NCBI GenBank assembly: GCA_052078155.1
Contig: JBQJBP010000004.1
Coordinates: 191,586-255,585, forward strand
Length of the DNA: 64,000 nt
DNA from: CAXBMB01 sp052078155
Lineage (GTDB): Bacteria > Pseudomonadota > Alphaproteobacteria > Kiloniellales > DSM-21159
Direction: 5' to 3'
A program made the position numbers and the translations under genes. Below, piece after piece: positions 36,296-43,906 of the stretch; position 1 is the stretch's first letter; every line of letters begins with the position of its first letter. The notes beneath the pieces are model-generated. The model was not told the DNA's origin. It saw only the letters and a list, made by a program, of their open reading frames with translations, and ran no database searches.

Positions 36296-37291
36296 ATGAC
36301 CAATACAGCCGCTTCTTTCATGACCTCAGCTCCCCATCGGGGACTGCTGCGTCTGTCCGGTGATGACTGCCTGGAGTTTCTGCAGGGGCTGCTCAGCAAT
36401 GACCTGACGAAAGTCACCCCAACCCGCGGAATCTGGGCAGCACTGCTGACCCCCCAGGGTAAATTCCTGCACGACCTCTTCATCCTGCAGGATGGCCAGG
36501 GCCGCTTGCTGCTGGAGGCTGAAAAGGACCGTCTGCCGGATCTGCTGAAGCGCCTGAAACTTTACCGCCTGCGCTCCAAAGTCGACATTACCGAACTGCC
36601 GGACTGGTCCGTTGCCCTGCTCTGGGGCCCGGCAGTGCCCGGTCTGGTGCGGGAGGACAACGCGCTGGCAGAGGACAGCAAAGGGGTCAGCCGCAGCCTC
36701 GCCCTCCCTGCCCTCTCCACCGATAGTCCTGACCCCGAAGCTTCTAATCCGGCTGGATCTGAAGAGGGGCGCCTGCTGGGTGATCCCCGCCTGGCAAGCG
36801 CCGGTGCGCGGCTATACCTGCCTCATGGTTCGGACCTCTCCGCCCTGACCTCAGCGGGTTTCGCGCACAGCGAGTTTGCCGCCTGGGATCAACACCGCCT
36901 GCGCCTGGGCCTGCCCGATGGTTCGCGCGATCTGCAGGTGGACAAGGCCCTGCTACTGGAAAGCGGCTTTGATGAACTGGAAGGCGTGGACTGGAAAAAA
37001 GGCTGCTATGTGGGCCAGGAACTGACCGCCCGCACCCGCTATCGCGGTCTGGTGAAAAAGCGCCTGTTGCCCGTGACACTGAATGGCCCCGCCCCCGACA
37101 GCGGCAGCCAGATCCTGCTGGATGGCAAGGACGCCGGAACTTTCTTCAGCCACAGCGGCACAGATGGCCTGGCCCTGCTGCGCCTCAAAGCCCTGGAGCA
37201 GGCCCAGCCGGGTCAGCTCACCTGCGGCGACACCAAACTCACCGCTCAAATCCCCGACTGGACAATCCTGCCCCAACCTCCCGTGACGTGA
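36296..37291 (+). CDS. ygfZ: YgfZ/GcvT-like folate-binding iron-sulfur maintenance protein
   Basis: 331 aa with the YgfZ signature KKGCYVGQELTAR near residue 235; the Cys is essential in E. coli YgfZ. The N-terminal GcvT-like folate domain has LLRLSGDDCLEFLQGLLSND. YgfZ helps assemble or repair [4Fe-4S] enzymes. The ATG at 36296 is preferred to one at 36221, as it begins the conserved region. Its TGA stop at 37289-37291 lies within the first (degenerate) repeat of the CRISPR array. Confidence 0.9.
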   Translation: MTNTAASFMTSAPHRGLLRLSGDDCLEFLQGLLSNDLTKVTPTRGIWAALLTPQGKFLHDLFILQDGQGRLLLEAEKDRLPDLLKRLKLYRLRSKVDITELPDWSVALLWGPAVPGLVREDNALAEDSKGVSRSLALPALSTDSPDPEASNPAGSEEGRLLGDPRLASAGARLYLPHGSDLSALTSAGFAHSEFAAWDQHRLRLGLPDGSRDLQVDKALLLESGFDELEGVDWKKGCYVGQELTARTRYRGLVKKRLLPVTLNGPAPDSGSQILLDGKDAGTFFSHSGTDGLALLRLKALEQAQPGQLTCGDTKLTAQIPDWTILPQPPVT

Positions 37292-38377
37292 AGATGGGCG
37301 CTCTCTTTCCTATCGGCTAGAATATCAGGCAGCATTACCTTCCAGGCTGGTGGGTTGCGGCTGGCGCTCAGTTTCCTATCGGCTAGAATGTTACCAATAG
37401 CCGCTTCTGAACCAAAGCGGTTGCGGCTGGCGCTCAGTTTCCTATCGGCTAGAATCGAAGAGTTCGCCTGAGTCCATCAATGGCGTTGCGGCTGGCGCTC
37501 AGTTTCCTATCGGCTAGAATACCTATCATCTGGACGTTGAGACGGTTCGGGTTGCGGCTGGCGCTCAGTTTCCTATCGGCTAGAATCACCTTTGGCGACG
37601 GCGTCAATGGACAGACGTTGCGGCTGGCACTCAGTTTCCTATCGGCTAGAATCGGGTGACCCGGCTTTTCTTAACGCCTACAGTTGCGGCTGGCGCTCAG
37701 TTTCCTATCGGCTAGAATTGCGGGCACTGGGACTACGAGGGGTTGCTGGTTGCGGCTGGCGCTCAGATTCCTATCGGCTAGAATAACTGGGCAAGGGTCT
37801 GGACGGCCTGGCCCGTTGCGGCTGGCGCTCAGATTCCTATCGGCTAGAATCGGCATCACGGTCGCGGGCCAAGGTGTAGAGTTGCGGCTGGCGCTCAGAT
37901 TCCTATCGGCTAGAATTCCTGCCCTGTCTGTGCCGGTGGCTGACTAGTTGCGGCTGGCGCTCAGATTCCTATCGGCTAGAATCGCCGCCCACACCTGGCC
38001 CTCTGTCAGGTTGTTGCGGCTGGCGCTCAGATTCCTATCGGCTAGAATATGTCCCTGACGCGTCACCATAAGCTTGGGGTTGCGGCTGGCGCTCAGATTC
38101 CTATCGGCTAGAATACGGACTTTGCAACCACCATCAGCACGACTGTTGCGGCTGGCGCTCAGATTCCTATCGGCTAGAATGACTACTTCCGCGCCTCGCA
38201 TTGCGTTTTCGTTGCGGCTGGCGCTCAGATTCCTATCGGCTAGAATCGGGCAGACAATTCGTGAAGGCATCGGTTAGTTGCGGCTGGCGCTCAGATTCCT
38301 ATCGGCTAGAATCAGATCGATCAGGTGGCCGGTGACATCACGTTGCGGCTGGCGCTCAGATTCCTATCGGCTAGAAT
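37288..38377 (+). CRISPR. CRISPR array 1, 17 repeats, 16 spacers
   Basis: 36-bp repeats (start GTTGCGGCTGGCGCTCAG, end CCTATCGGCTAGAAT) alternate with 30-bp spacers (two are 29 bp). The first repeat is degenerate in its 5' half and overlaps the ygfZ stop. Repeats 1-7 read CAGTTTCC in the centre and repeats 8-17 read CAGATTCC. The repeat starts and ends like that of Neisseria meningitidis II-C (GTTGTAG...TACAAT), which sets the crRNA direction as + and predicts a crRNA of spacer followed by GUUGCGG. The last six bases, TAGAAT, resemble a -10 box. Confidence 0.98.
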
Positions 38378-38380
38378 AGG

Positions 38381-38450
38381 ACCCGAGGTAGCTTATTGAA
38401 ATATAATAGCTATCTCGGGTTTCGTTCTCCAAACATTCTGGGGGAACGAA
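38381..38450 (+). terminator. two back-to-back hairpins after array 1
   Basis: ACCCGAGGTAGCT (38381-38393) pairs over 13 bp with AGCTATCTCGGGT (38408-38420). Directly after it, TTCGTTCTCC (38421-38430) pairs with GGGGAACGAA (38441-38450). They start 3 bp after the last repeat. They may end array transcripts before they enter the fused-guide gene on the other strand; no T-run follows, so this is tentative. Confidence 0.5.
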
Positions 38451-38565
38451 ACAAGAAACATTTGCATTCACCTCATGTTTTTTCTCGTTGTTCACCCTTT
38501 GTCCTCCTGTTAGAGGCGCAACAGCTTCCCTCTTACACAAGACTGTCCCGCCACCAGAAAAAAAC

Positions 38566-38672
38566 AAAAATGGGGCAGGCCGGAACCTACCCCATCCGGT
38601 GCGTAAGACGCTTGTTAACGGGCGGCTTCAGAACCGGCCGCAACAACTAAACTCTAAACTCCAGAATTCAAA
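38566..38672 (-). ncRNA. tracr-like RNA fused to a repeat: natural single-guide RNA candidate
   Basis: Read on the - strand: a guide-like stretch ending GGAGTTTAGAGTTTAGTT, then GTTGCGGC (the first 8 bases of the CRISPR repeat), a stem-loop CGGTTCTGAAGCCG, then CCCGTTAACAAGCG and the rest of the tracr tail. The tail is the same as in the tracrRNA at 38942-39063 except for four substitutions that keep pairing. It ends in a strong terminator hairpin (38570-38595) and a T-rich run. The repeat part and tracr part can pair continuously (GUUG-CGG with CCG-U-UAAC), as in an engineered sgRNA. The 5' end is uncertain; no good promoter was found upstream. Confidence 0.7.
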
Positions 38673-38891
38673 GAAGGGCTGAATACTGGACCTAGATTAG
38701 TAAGGTATACGAAGCCGCACATACCACAGTACCCCTTTTTTATCTGATTGAACACCAAGCTGAATTTCCGAATTTGGTGGGAAAAACCTCAATCGCAACC
38801 AACGCGAAATGCTCATTGTATTTTGGTCCATAGCTGCTTACTCGCCTCTTATAGGGCACATCCCTAGGACGGCAACTTTATGGTAAGCCTA

Positions 38892-38920
38892 TTGACTCAT
38901 ATTATCAAATAGAGTTTAGT
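38892..38920 (+). promoter_or_regulatory. candidate cas9 promoter
   Basis: TTGACT (38892-38897), 17-bp spacer, TTTAGT (38915-38920). An overlapping alternative -10, TATTAT, is at 38900-38905. It points to cas9 but would give a leader of about 230 bases that is antisense to the tracrRNA. A second possible -10 (TATAAG, 39102-39107) closer to the ATG lacks a clear -35. Confidence 0.45.
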
Positions 38921-38929
38921 TAAGAAATT
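38910..38929 (+). other. putative self-target (12-base protospacer and PAM side)
   Basis: TAGAGTTTAGTT (38910-38921) is identical to the last 12 guide bases of the fused RNA at 38566-38672. The identity stops exactly where the repeat part begins. The downstream PAM-side bases are AAGAAATT. The site covers the candidate -10 of cas9. Confidence 0.6.
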
Positions 38930-38941
38930 AAAGACACAACA

Positions 38942-39063
38942 AAAATGGGGCAGGCCGGAGCCCACCCCATTCGGTGCGTAAAACGCTTGTTAACGGGTGG
39001 CACTCAGTTTCCTATCGGCTAGAACAAGTCTCTGAAATGCTGCTTTACAGCGGTGCTTTCCGT
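38942..39063 (-). ncRNA. tracrRNA
   Basis: On the - strand the anti-repeat (38996-39025) pairs with nearly all of the CRISPR repeat. The tail contains the small stem GCGT-TTT-ACGC and a Rho-independent terminator (ATGGGGTGGGC and GCCTGCCCCAT around TCCG, then TTTTT) at 38942-38970. The order duplex, short stem, terminator matches type II-C tracrRNAs. The predicted start is about 39063 from the promoter at 39070-39099. On the + strand the anti-repeat reads TAGAAC, so it has lost the last T of the repeat's -10 box. Confidence 0.9.
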
Positions 39064-39069
39064 TCTTTC

Positions 39070-39099
39070 CTTCTAGCCATGATGGCATTGCTTTGTCAA
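39070..39099 (-). promoter_or_regulatory. tracrRNA promoter
   Basis: A consensus -35 TTGACA (39094-39099) and a -10 TAGAAG (39070-39075) with an 18-bp spacer on the - strand, giving a start near 39063, about 40 bases before the anti-repeat. Confidence 0.7.
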
Positions 39100-39154
39100 C
39101 ATATAAGTGGGTAATCTTCGCAGAAGAAACGTTAAAGTGGCAAAGAGAGGGACC

Positions 39155-42100
39155 ATGAACGGGCAGAAAAGCACGCAACCGGAAACAGCCAGTCAGCTGG
39201 GGTTTCGGCAGGTCAGCTCCACCACTCCTCTGCGTTACCGACTGGGTCTGGACTTGGGCAGCACCTCCATCGGCTGGGCTGTTCTGGAGCTTGATCAGAC
39301 GGATCATCCGATCCGGCTGGTGGATGCGGGTGTGCGCATTTTCAACAACGGCCGCGATCCAAAGAGCGAAGAATCCCTGGCCAAGGACCGGCGCACGGCC
39401 CGGTCCATGCGCCGACGCCGGGACCGCTTTGTGCGGCGGCGCGACGACCTGATGACCGGCTTGGTCTCTGTGGGTCTGATGCCCACAGACAAAGGCGAAC
39501 GCAAAAATCTGGAGCTGTTGGATCCCTATGACCTGCGGGCCAGAGGACTGGACGAAGAACTTCCCCTGTTTCATCTGGGCCGTGCCCTCTTTCACCTGCA
39601 CCAGCGCCGGGGCTTCAAAAGCAACCGCAGAACCGACAAAAGCGGGGACGACAGCGGCAAAATCAAGTCCGCCATCACGCAGCTCAAAAAGGCCATCGAC
39701 GAAGCCGAGTGCCGCACCATGGGCGAATACCTGGCCCAGCTCCACCTGCGCCGCGAAGGTGTACGGGCCCGGCTGATTGGTGAAGGGGCCAAAGCCGCCT
39801 ATGAACTTTATCCGGAACGGGATCTGATTGAAGCGGAGTTCGATGCGCTCTGGGCCGCCCAGGCGACCTACCATCCCCAGTTAAACGAGGCAGCAAAAGA
39901 CAGGCTGAAAGGCATCTTTTTTCGCCAGCGCCCCCTCAAGCCAGTCAAACCGGGCCGCTGTGCGCTCATTCCAGAAGACGAACGAGCCCCCTGGGCCCTG
40001 CCCGCCCAGCAATTGCGGCGTCTGTACGAGCAGCTGAACCAGCTGAAAATTCTCTGCCCAGGTGAACCAGACCGCCCCTTGCGGTTGGAAGAACGGGACC
40101 TGCTGGCCAGCAAGTTGAAGTATGCCAAGGCCACCACTTTCGGGCAGGCCCACAAGGCACTGAAACTCTCCCCCCATGAAAGTTTCAACCTGGAAAGTGA
40201 GGTGCGGGACAAGCTGATCGGCAATGAAACGGCGGCTCTGTTGGGCAAGAAGGATCTGTTCGGGAACCGCTGGAAAACCCTCAGCCTGGAGCAACAAAGT
40301 GAGATTGTCGAACGGCTGCTGACAGAAGAAGACGAAGACGCCCTGCTGGCCTGGCTGCAGGACAGCTGGAACCTTTCGCCGGAAGAAGCAGCTAAAGTGG
40401 CATCAGCACCAATACCTGAAGGTTATGCCCGCATTGGTCGACAGGCCCTGGCGGCTCTGCTGCCCCACCTGATGGAGGGGAAAACGGAACATGTAGACCC
40501 GGAAAGCGGCGAGTTTTATCTGCGCCCTCTGCTCTACAACGAAGCCGTGGCCCTGGCCGGCTACCACCATTCCGATCGCCGTCCCGGTGAGTTGCGGGCA
40601 CGCCTGCCCTATTACGGCGAAGCCCTGGCCCATCATGTCTCCGGCAGTGGCGACCCCCAGGACAGCCCGGAAGACAACTATGGCCGCATCACCAACCCAA
40701 CGGTCCACATCGGGCTCAATCAGCTGCGTAAAGTGGTCAATCGGATTATCGATTATTACGGGGCCCCCACCCAGATGGTCATCGAACTGACCCGGGATCT
40801 GAAACTGGGTCAGCAAAAGAAAAAAGACCTGCGCAAAACCCAGGCGGAGAACAAAAAGAAGAACGATCTGAGAGTAGACAAACTGAAAGACCTGGACCTG
40901 CCGGACAACGGCGGCAATCGCCTGCTGCTGCGGTTGTGGGAGGAACTGAACCCCAACGATGTTCGCGACCGGCGCTGTGTTTATACCGGCGAGGTCATCT
41001 CCATCGAACGGCTGTTCAGTCACGAGGTGGAGGTGGAGCACATTCTGCCCTTTTCCGATACCCTGGATAACTCCATCGCCAACAAGACCCTGTCCTTACG
41101 GCAGGCGAACCGGGACAAGGGAAAACGCAGTCCGCACGACGCCTTTGGCACCAGCCCTACCCTGTCAGGCCGCCACTACAGCTATGCCGATATTCTGGCG
41201 CGGGCGCAGAGCCTGCCGAAAAACAAGCGCTGGCGCTTTGAACCGGACGCCATGGAAACGTTCCAGCAAGACAGCGACGAGGGCAACGGCTGGCTGGCCC
41301 GGCAACTGGTGGACACAGCCTACTTCTCCCGCCTGGCACGCAGCTACCTTTGTGAAGTGTGTGACAGCAATCAGGTCTGGGTGCTGCCGGGCCGCATGAC
41401 GGACATGCTGCGCGGACGATGGGGCCTCAACCACCTCTTGGGGGATCACAATCAGAAAAACCGCAACGACCACCGTCACCATGCCATCGACGCCCTGGTG
41501 GCAGGGCTGACGGACCGGGCGCTGTTGCAAAAGATCAGCGCGGCAGCGGCCCGCAGCGAAGAGCGCTTGCTGGATGACATGCCCCGCCCCTGGCCAAACT
41601 TTACCCACGAAGATTTCCGCGATGCCCTCTCCCAGATCAAAGTTTCTCATCGGGCGGAACATGGTTTGGGGGGACAACTGCATGAAGACACAGCTTACGG
41701 CAGCCTGGATCCGGACCTGAACGAAGGCTTCAATCTGGTCTACCGCAAGGCTTTTATGGGCTTGAACGAGAGCGAACTGCGCCGCATCCGGGACAGGGAC
41801 CTGCGTCAGGAGGTGCTCACCTTCCTGGGCCTGCCGCTGATTGCGGAGAAGAAAAGTAAAAAGCTCACGGCCAAAGACCTAAAAGACCAATTGTCTGCCT
41901 ACAACCAGGACCGTGCTGCCAGGGGCCTGACCCCGGTCAAACGGGTCCGTCTGCTGAAACGCGAAGACGGTCTGATCGAAGTCAGGCATGGCTCAAGCCA
42001 GCAGTACCTGAAATACTACAGTCCCGGCGACAACCATCAGGTACAGATTTTTGATGACGGCAGCGGTCGCTGGCGCGGTGAAGGCATCACCCGCTTTCAG

Positions 42101-42454
42101 GCCAATCAACAACACCACAAGCCCGCCTGGAAAGACAGCTACCCTGCGGCCCGTTTGAAAATGAAAGTCCACAAGGGGGACCTGATCCTGCTGGAAAAAG
42201 ACGGACAGGAGACGCTTTACCGGGTGCAAAAGCTTGCCGTGGTGGCCAGCGTCCTTTTCCTGGCAGCCCACAATGAAACAGGCGATCTGCAAAAACGCCA
42301 CGATGATCCCGATGACCCTTTCCGCTGGCTGATGGCATCCTTTAACAAACTACCCCAGATGAAAGCTCGCCGCGTTCAGGTCAACGAACTGGGACGGATC
42401 AATGATCCCGGCTGGCAGGACGGCAGTGGTGCAGCGAACGGATCACCTGCATGA
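39155..42454 (+). CDS. cas9: CRISPR-associated endonuclease Cas9, type II-C
   Basis: 1099 aa, the length class of II-C proteins. RuvC-I has Asp33 in LGLDLGSTSIGWAV; the arginine-rich bridge helix follows (RSMRRRRDRFVRRRDDL). RuvC-II has Glu544 (MVIELTRDLK). The HNH domain has His629 in VEVEHILPFSDTLDNS, with Glu rather than the commoner Asp before it. RuvC-III has Asp779 in DHRHHAIDALVAG. The catalytic residues are all present, so it should be active. The ATG at 39155 follows AGAGAGGGA; a GTG 48 bases upstream is less likely. No cas1, cas2 or csn2 is adjacent. The PAM cannot be read from sequence. Confidence 0.96.
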   Translation: MNGQKSTQPETASQLGFRQVSSTTPLRYRLGLDLGSTSIGWAVLELDQTDHPIRLVDAGVRIFNNGRDPKSEESLAKDRRTARSMRRRRDRFVRRRDDLMTGLVSVGLMPTDKGERKNLELLDPYDLRARGLDEELPLFHLGRALFHLHQRRGFKSNRRTDKSGDDSGKIKSAITQLKKAIDEAECRTMGEYLAQLHLRREGVRARLIGEGAKAAYELYPERDLIEAEFDALWAAQATYHPQLNEAAKDRLKGIFFRQRPLKPVKPGRCALIPEDERAPWALPAQQLRRLYEQLNQLKILCPGEPDRPLRLEERDLLASKLKYAKATTFGQAHKALKLSPHESFNLESEVRDKLIGNETAALLGKKDLFGNRWKTLSLEQQSEIVERLLTEEDEDALLAWLQDSWNLSPEEAAKVASAPIPEGYARIGRQALAALLPHLMEGKTEHVDPESGEFYLRPLLYNEAVALAGYHHSDRRPGELRARLPYYGEALAHHVSGSGDPQDSPEDNYGRITNPTVHIGLNQLRKVVNRIIDYYGAPTQMVIELTRDLKLGQQKKKDLRKTQAENKKKNDLRVDKLKDLDLPDNGGNRLLLRLWEELNPNDVRDRRCVYTGEVISIERLFSHEVEVEHILPFSDTLDNSIANKTLSLRQANRDKGKRSPHDAFGTSPTLSGRHYSYADILARAQSLPKNKRWRFEPDAMETFQQDSDEGNGWLARQLVDTAYFSRLARSYLCEVCDSNQVWVLPGRMTDMLRGRWGLNHLLGDHNQKNRNDHRHHAIDALVAGLTDRALLQKISAAAARSEERLLDDMPRPWPNFTHEDFRDALSQIKVSHRAEHGLGGQLHEDTAYGSLDPDLNEGFNLVYRKAFMGLNESELRRIRDRDLRQEVLTFLGLPLIAEKKSKKLTAKDLKDQLSAYNQDRAARGLTPVKRVRLLKREDGLIEVRHGSSQQYLKYYSPGDNHQVQIFDDGSGRWRGEGITRFQANQQHHKPAWKDSYPAARLKMKVHKGDLILLEKDGQETLYRVQKLAVVASVLFLAAHNETGDLQKRHDDPDDPFRWLMASFNKLPQMKARRVQVNELGRINDPGWQDGSGAANGSPA

Positions 42455-42549
42455 TTGGTCGAGTGGTAGAGGTTGCCACAGAGGGCTGTTACCTCTCAAA
42501 ACTGCGCGGCTATCACAACGGATCGCCCCACGGGTCAGTCGATTGCTCA

Positions 42550-42849
42550 ATTCTAGCCGATAGGAAACTGAGCGCCAGCCGCAACAGGCGTTCAAACAAC
42601 TGCTTACGGCAGGTAATTCTAGCCGATAGGAAACTGAGCGCCAGCCGCAACCCCGTCAGCAACAAACAATCGTCGTAGTCTATTCTAGCCGATAGGAAAC
42701 TGAGCGCCAGCCGCAACGGAACCCCGCTAAAGGCGGCACGGATCTTGATTCTAGCCGATAGGAAACTGAGCGCCAGCCGCAACTGATCCAAGGTCAGTGA
42801 GACGTTTTCCGGCATTCTAGCCGATAGGAAACTGAGCGTCCGACGCAGC
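42550..42849 (-). CRISPR. CRISPR array 2, 5 repeats, 4 spacers
   Basis: The same 36-bp repeat as array 1 (CAGTTTCC variant) on the - strand with 30-bp spacers. The first repeat in transcription order (42814-42849) is degenerate in its 5' half, as in array 1. Transcription runs left towards the 3' end of cas9 and would continue antisense to it, since no terminator is evident. A weak upstream promoter-like TTGACG is at about 42890 on the - strand. Confidence 0.97.
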
Positions 42850-42936
42850 CTTACCAGCGACAAAGGCTAACGTCTTACTTTGAGCATAGTTGCCGTCAAG
42901 ACTGCAGGACCTTCGCAATGTCCCTAAGGTTCGGCT

Positions 42937-43680
42937 TTGGTTCGAATTGCATTTCACCTGTTGATCACAGTTGTTCTTACGCTTCTCACCCAGTTGGGTG
43001 GGCTGGCCTGGTTGATATCCCTATGGTTTCGAAGGCAAGCGATCGTTTTCATCCTGGCCTATCTGGTGCTGTCATTTTCAGCTTACTGGCTGGCACCACA
43101 TTTTGGACGCACCGCCATCGCTTGCCAGTCCAACACGCCATTACAGATACAATCCTGGTTGTTTTGCGCCTTAAATCGCCACTACGTGACGCCTGAACTT
43201 CATAGTGCCTTGAAGGATTTTGCCAAGGACATGGAGGCTAAATTTCCGGGTACGACGACACTGGTGCTGGACGCCAATTTCCCCTTCCTGGACGGCTTCC
43301 CCCTGTTGCCACACCTCTCCCATCAGGACGGCCGGAAAGTCGACATTGCTTTCTATTACCGGGATGACAAGGGCTACCTTCCCGGCAGGGCACGCTCACC
43401 CATCGGCTATTTCGCTTTTGAAGAAGGACCAGAGATTTGCCCCGCCTCCTGGCCAACCTTGCGATGGGACCTTGCCCCACTGCAAAATCTCTGGCCTAAC
43501 ATCGAGCCGGATCGGGAACGGATGATTGCAGCCCTTACCTGGCTGAGCAACGACGCCCGTATTGGCAAGGTTTTCCTGGAGCCCCACCTGCAGAAACGTT
43601 TTGGCGTTCACAGTCCAAAACTCAGGTTTCAAGGGTGCAAGGCCGCCCGTCACGACGACCACCTGCACATCCAGCAGTAG
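42937..43680 (+). CDS. membrane-anchored MepA/LAS-type murein peptidase-like protein
   Basis: 247 aa from a TTG; the frame is closed by a stop at 42925. Two hydrophobic helices at residues 5-30 and 36-55 are followed by an extracytoplasmic domain. LSHQDGRKVDIAFYY matches the SHQxGxxVDI zinc motif of penicillin-insensitive murein endopeptidases (M74), and the C-terminal HDDHLHIQQ supplies the second H-x-H. Four or more cysteines suggest disulfides. It probably cuts peptidoglycan cross-links. It follows array 2 but has no evident CRISPR role. Confidence 0.7.
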   Translation: MVRIAFHLLITVVLTLLTQLGGLAWLISLWFRRQAIVFILAYLVLSFSAYWLAPHFGRTAIACQSNTPLQIQSWLFCALNRHYVTPELHSALKDFAKDMEAKFPGTTTLVLDANFPFLDGFPLLPHLSHQDGRKVDIAFYYRDDKGYLPGRARSPIGYFAFEEGPEICPASWPTLRWDLAPLQNLWPNIEPDRERMIAALTWLSNDARIGKVFLEPHLQKRFGVHSPKLRFQGCKAARHDDHLHIQQ

Positions 43681-43694
43681 CTACCCTTCATTTT

Positions 43695-43828
43695 AGAGCA
43701 TGACCGGTTTAATTCGAAGCGCTTTACGCTTGGAACTGATTCGTGAAGCACCCTCTAACAGGTTGAAAAGAGTTTCGAACTTTAAGTGTTATCAAATAGA
43801 GATCTCACCAAAAGCGCTTTGACTCTAG
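43695..43828 (+). repeat. dispersed intergenic palindromic element, full copy C
   Basis: Starts AGAGCATGACCGGTTTAATT and ends AAAGCGCTTTGACTCTAG; diverged in the middle. It lies between the MepA-like gene and prfB. Confidence 0.75.
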
Positions 43829-43835
43829 AGCAACA

Positions 43836-43862
43836 CAAAAGGGCCCGCCGGCAGGCGAGCCC
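43836..43862 (-). terminator. Rho-independent terminator of prfB
   Basis: On the - strand, GGGCTCGCC and GGCGGGCCC pair around TGCC, followed by TTTTG. Confidence 0.8.
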
Positions 43863-43906
43863 TCTGGTAACTCAGACAAAGCAGAGGCAAACGGCCCTCT
43901 GGGACC

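Noticed and set aside
37592..38277. Several ORFs across array 1 encoding repeats of LRLALRFLSARI
   Set aside because: They are translations of the CRISPR repeat at its 66-bp (22-codon) period, not genes.
38990..39874. 294-residue ORF on the - strand over the start of cas9
   Set aside because: It overlaps cas9 and the tracrRNA, has no known motif and is explained by reverse reading of cas9 codons.
42451..42863. ORFs across array 2
   Set aside because: The same artefact of CRISPR repeats in both strands.
42937..43680. MepA-like gene as a possible CRISPR accessory gene
   Set aside because: Its motifs are those of a cell-wall peptidase, and it is adjacent to array 2 only by position.
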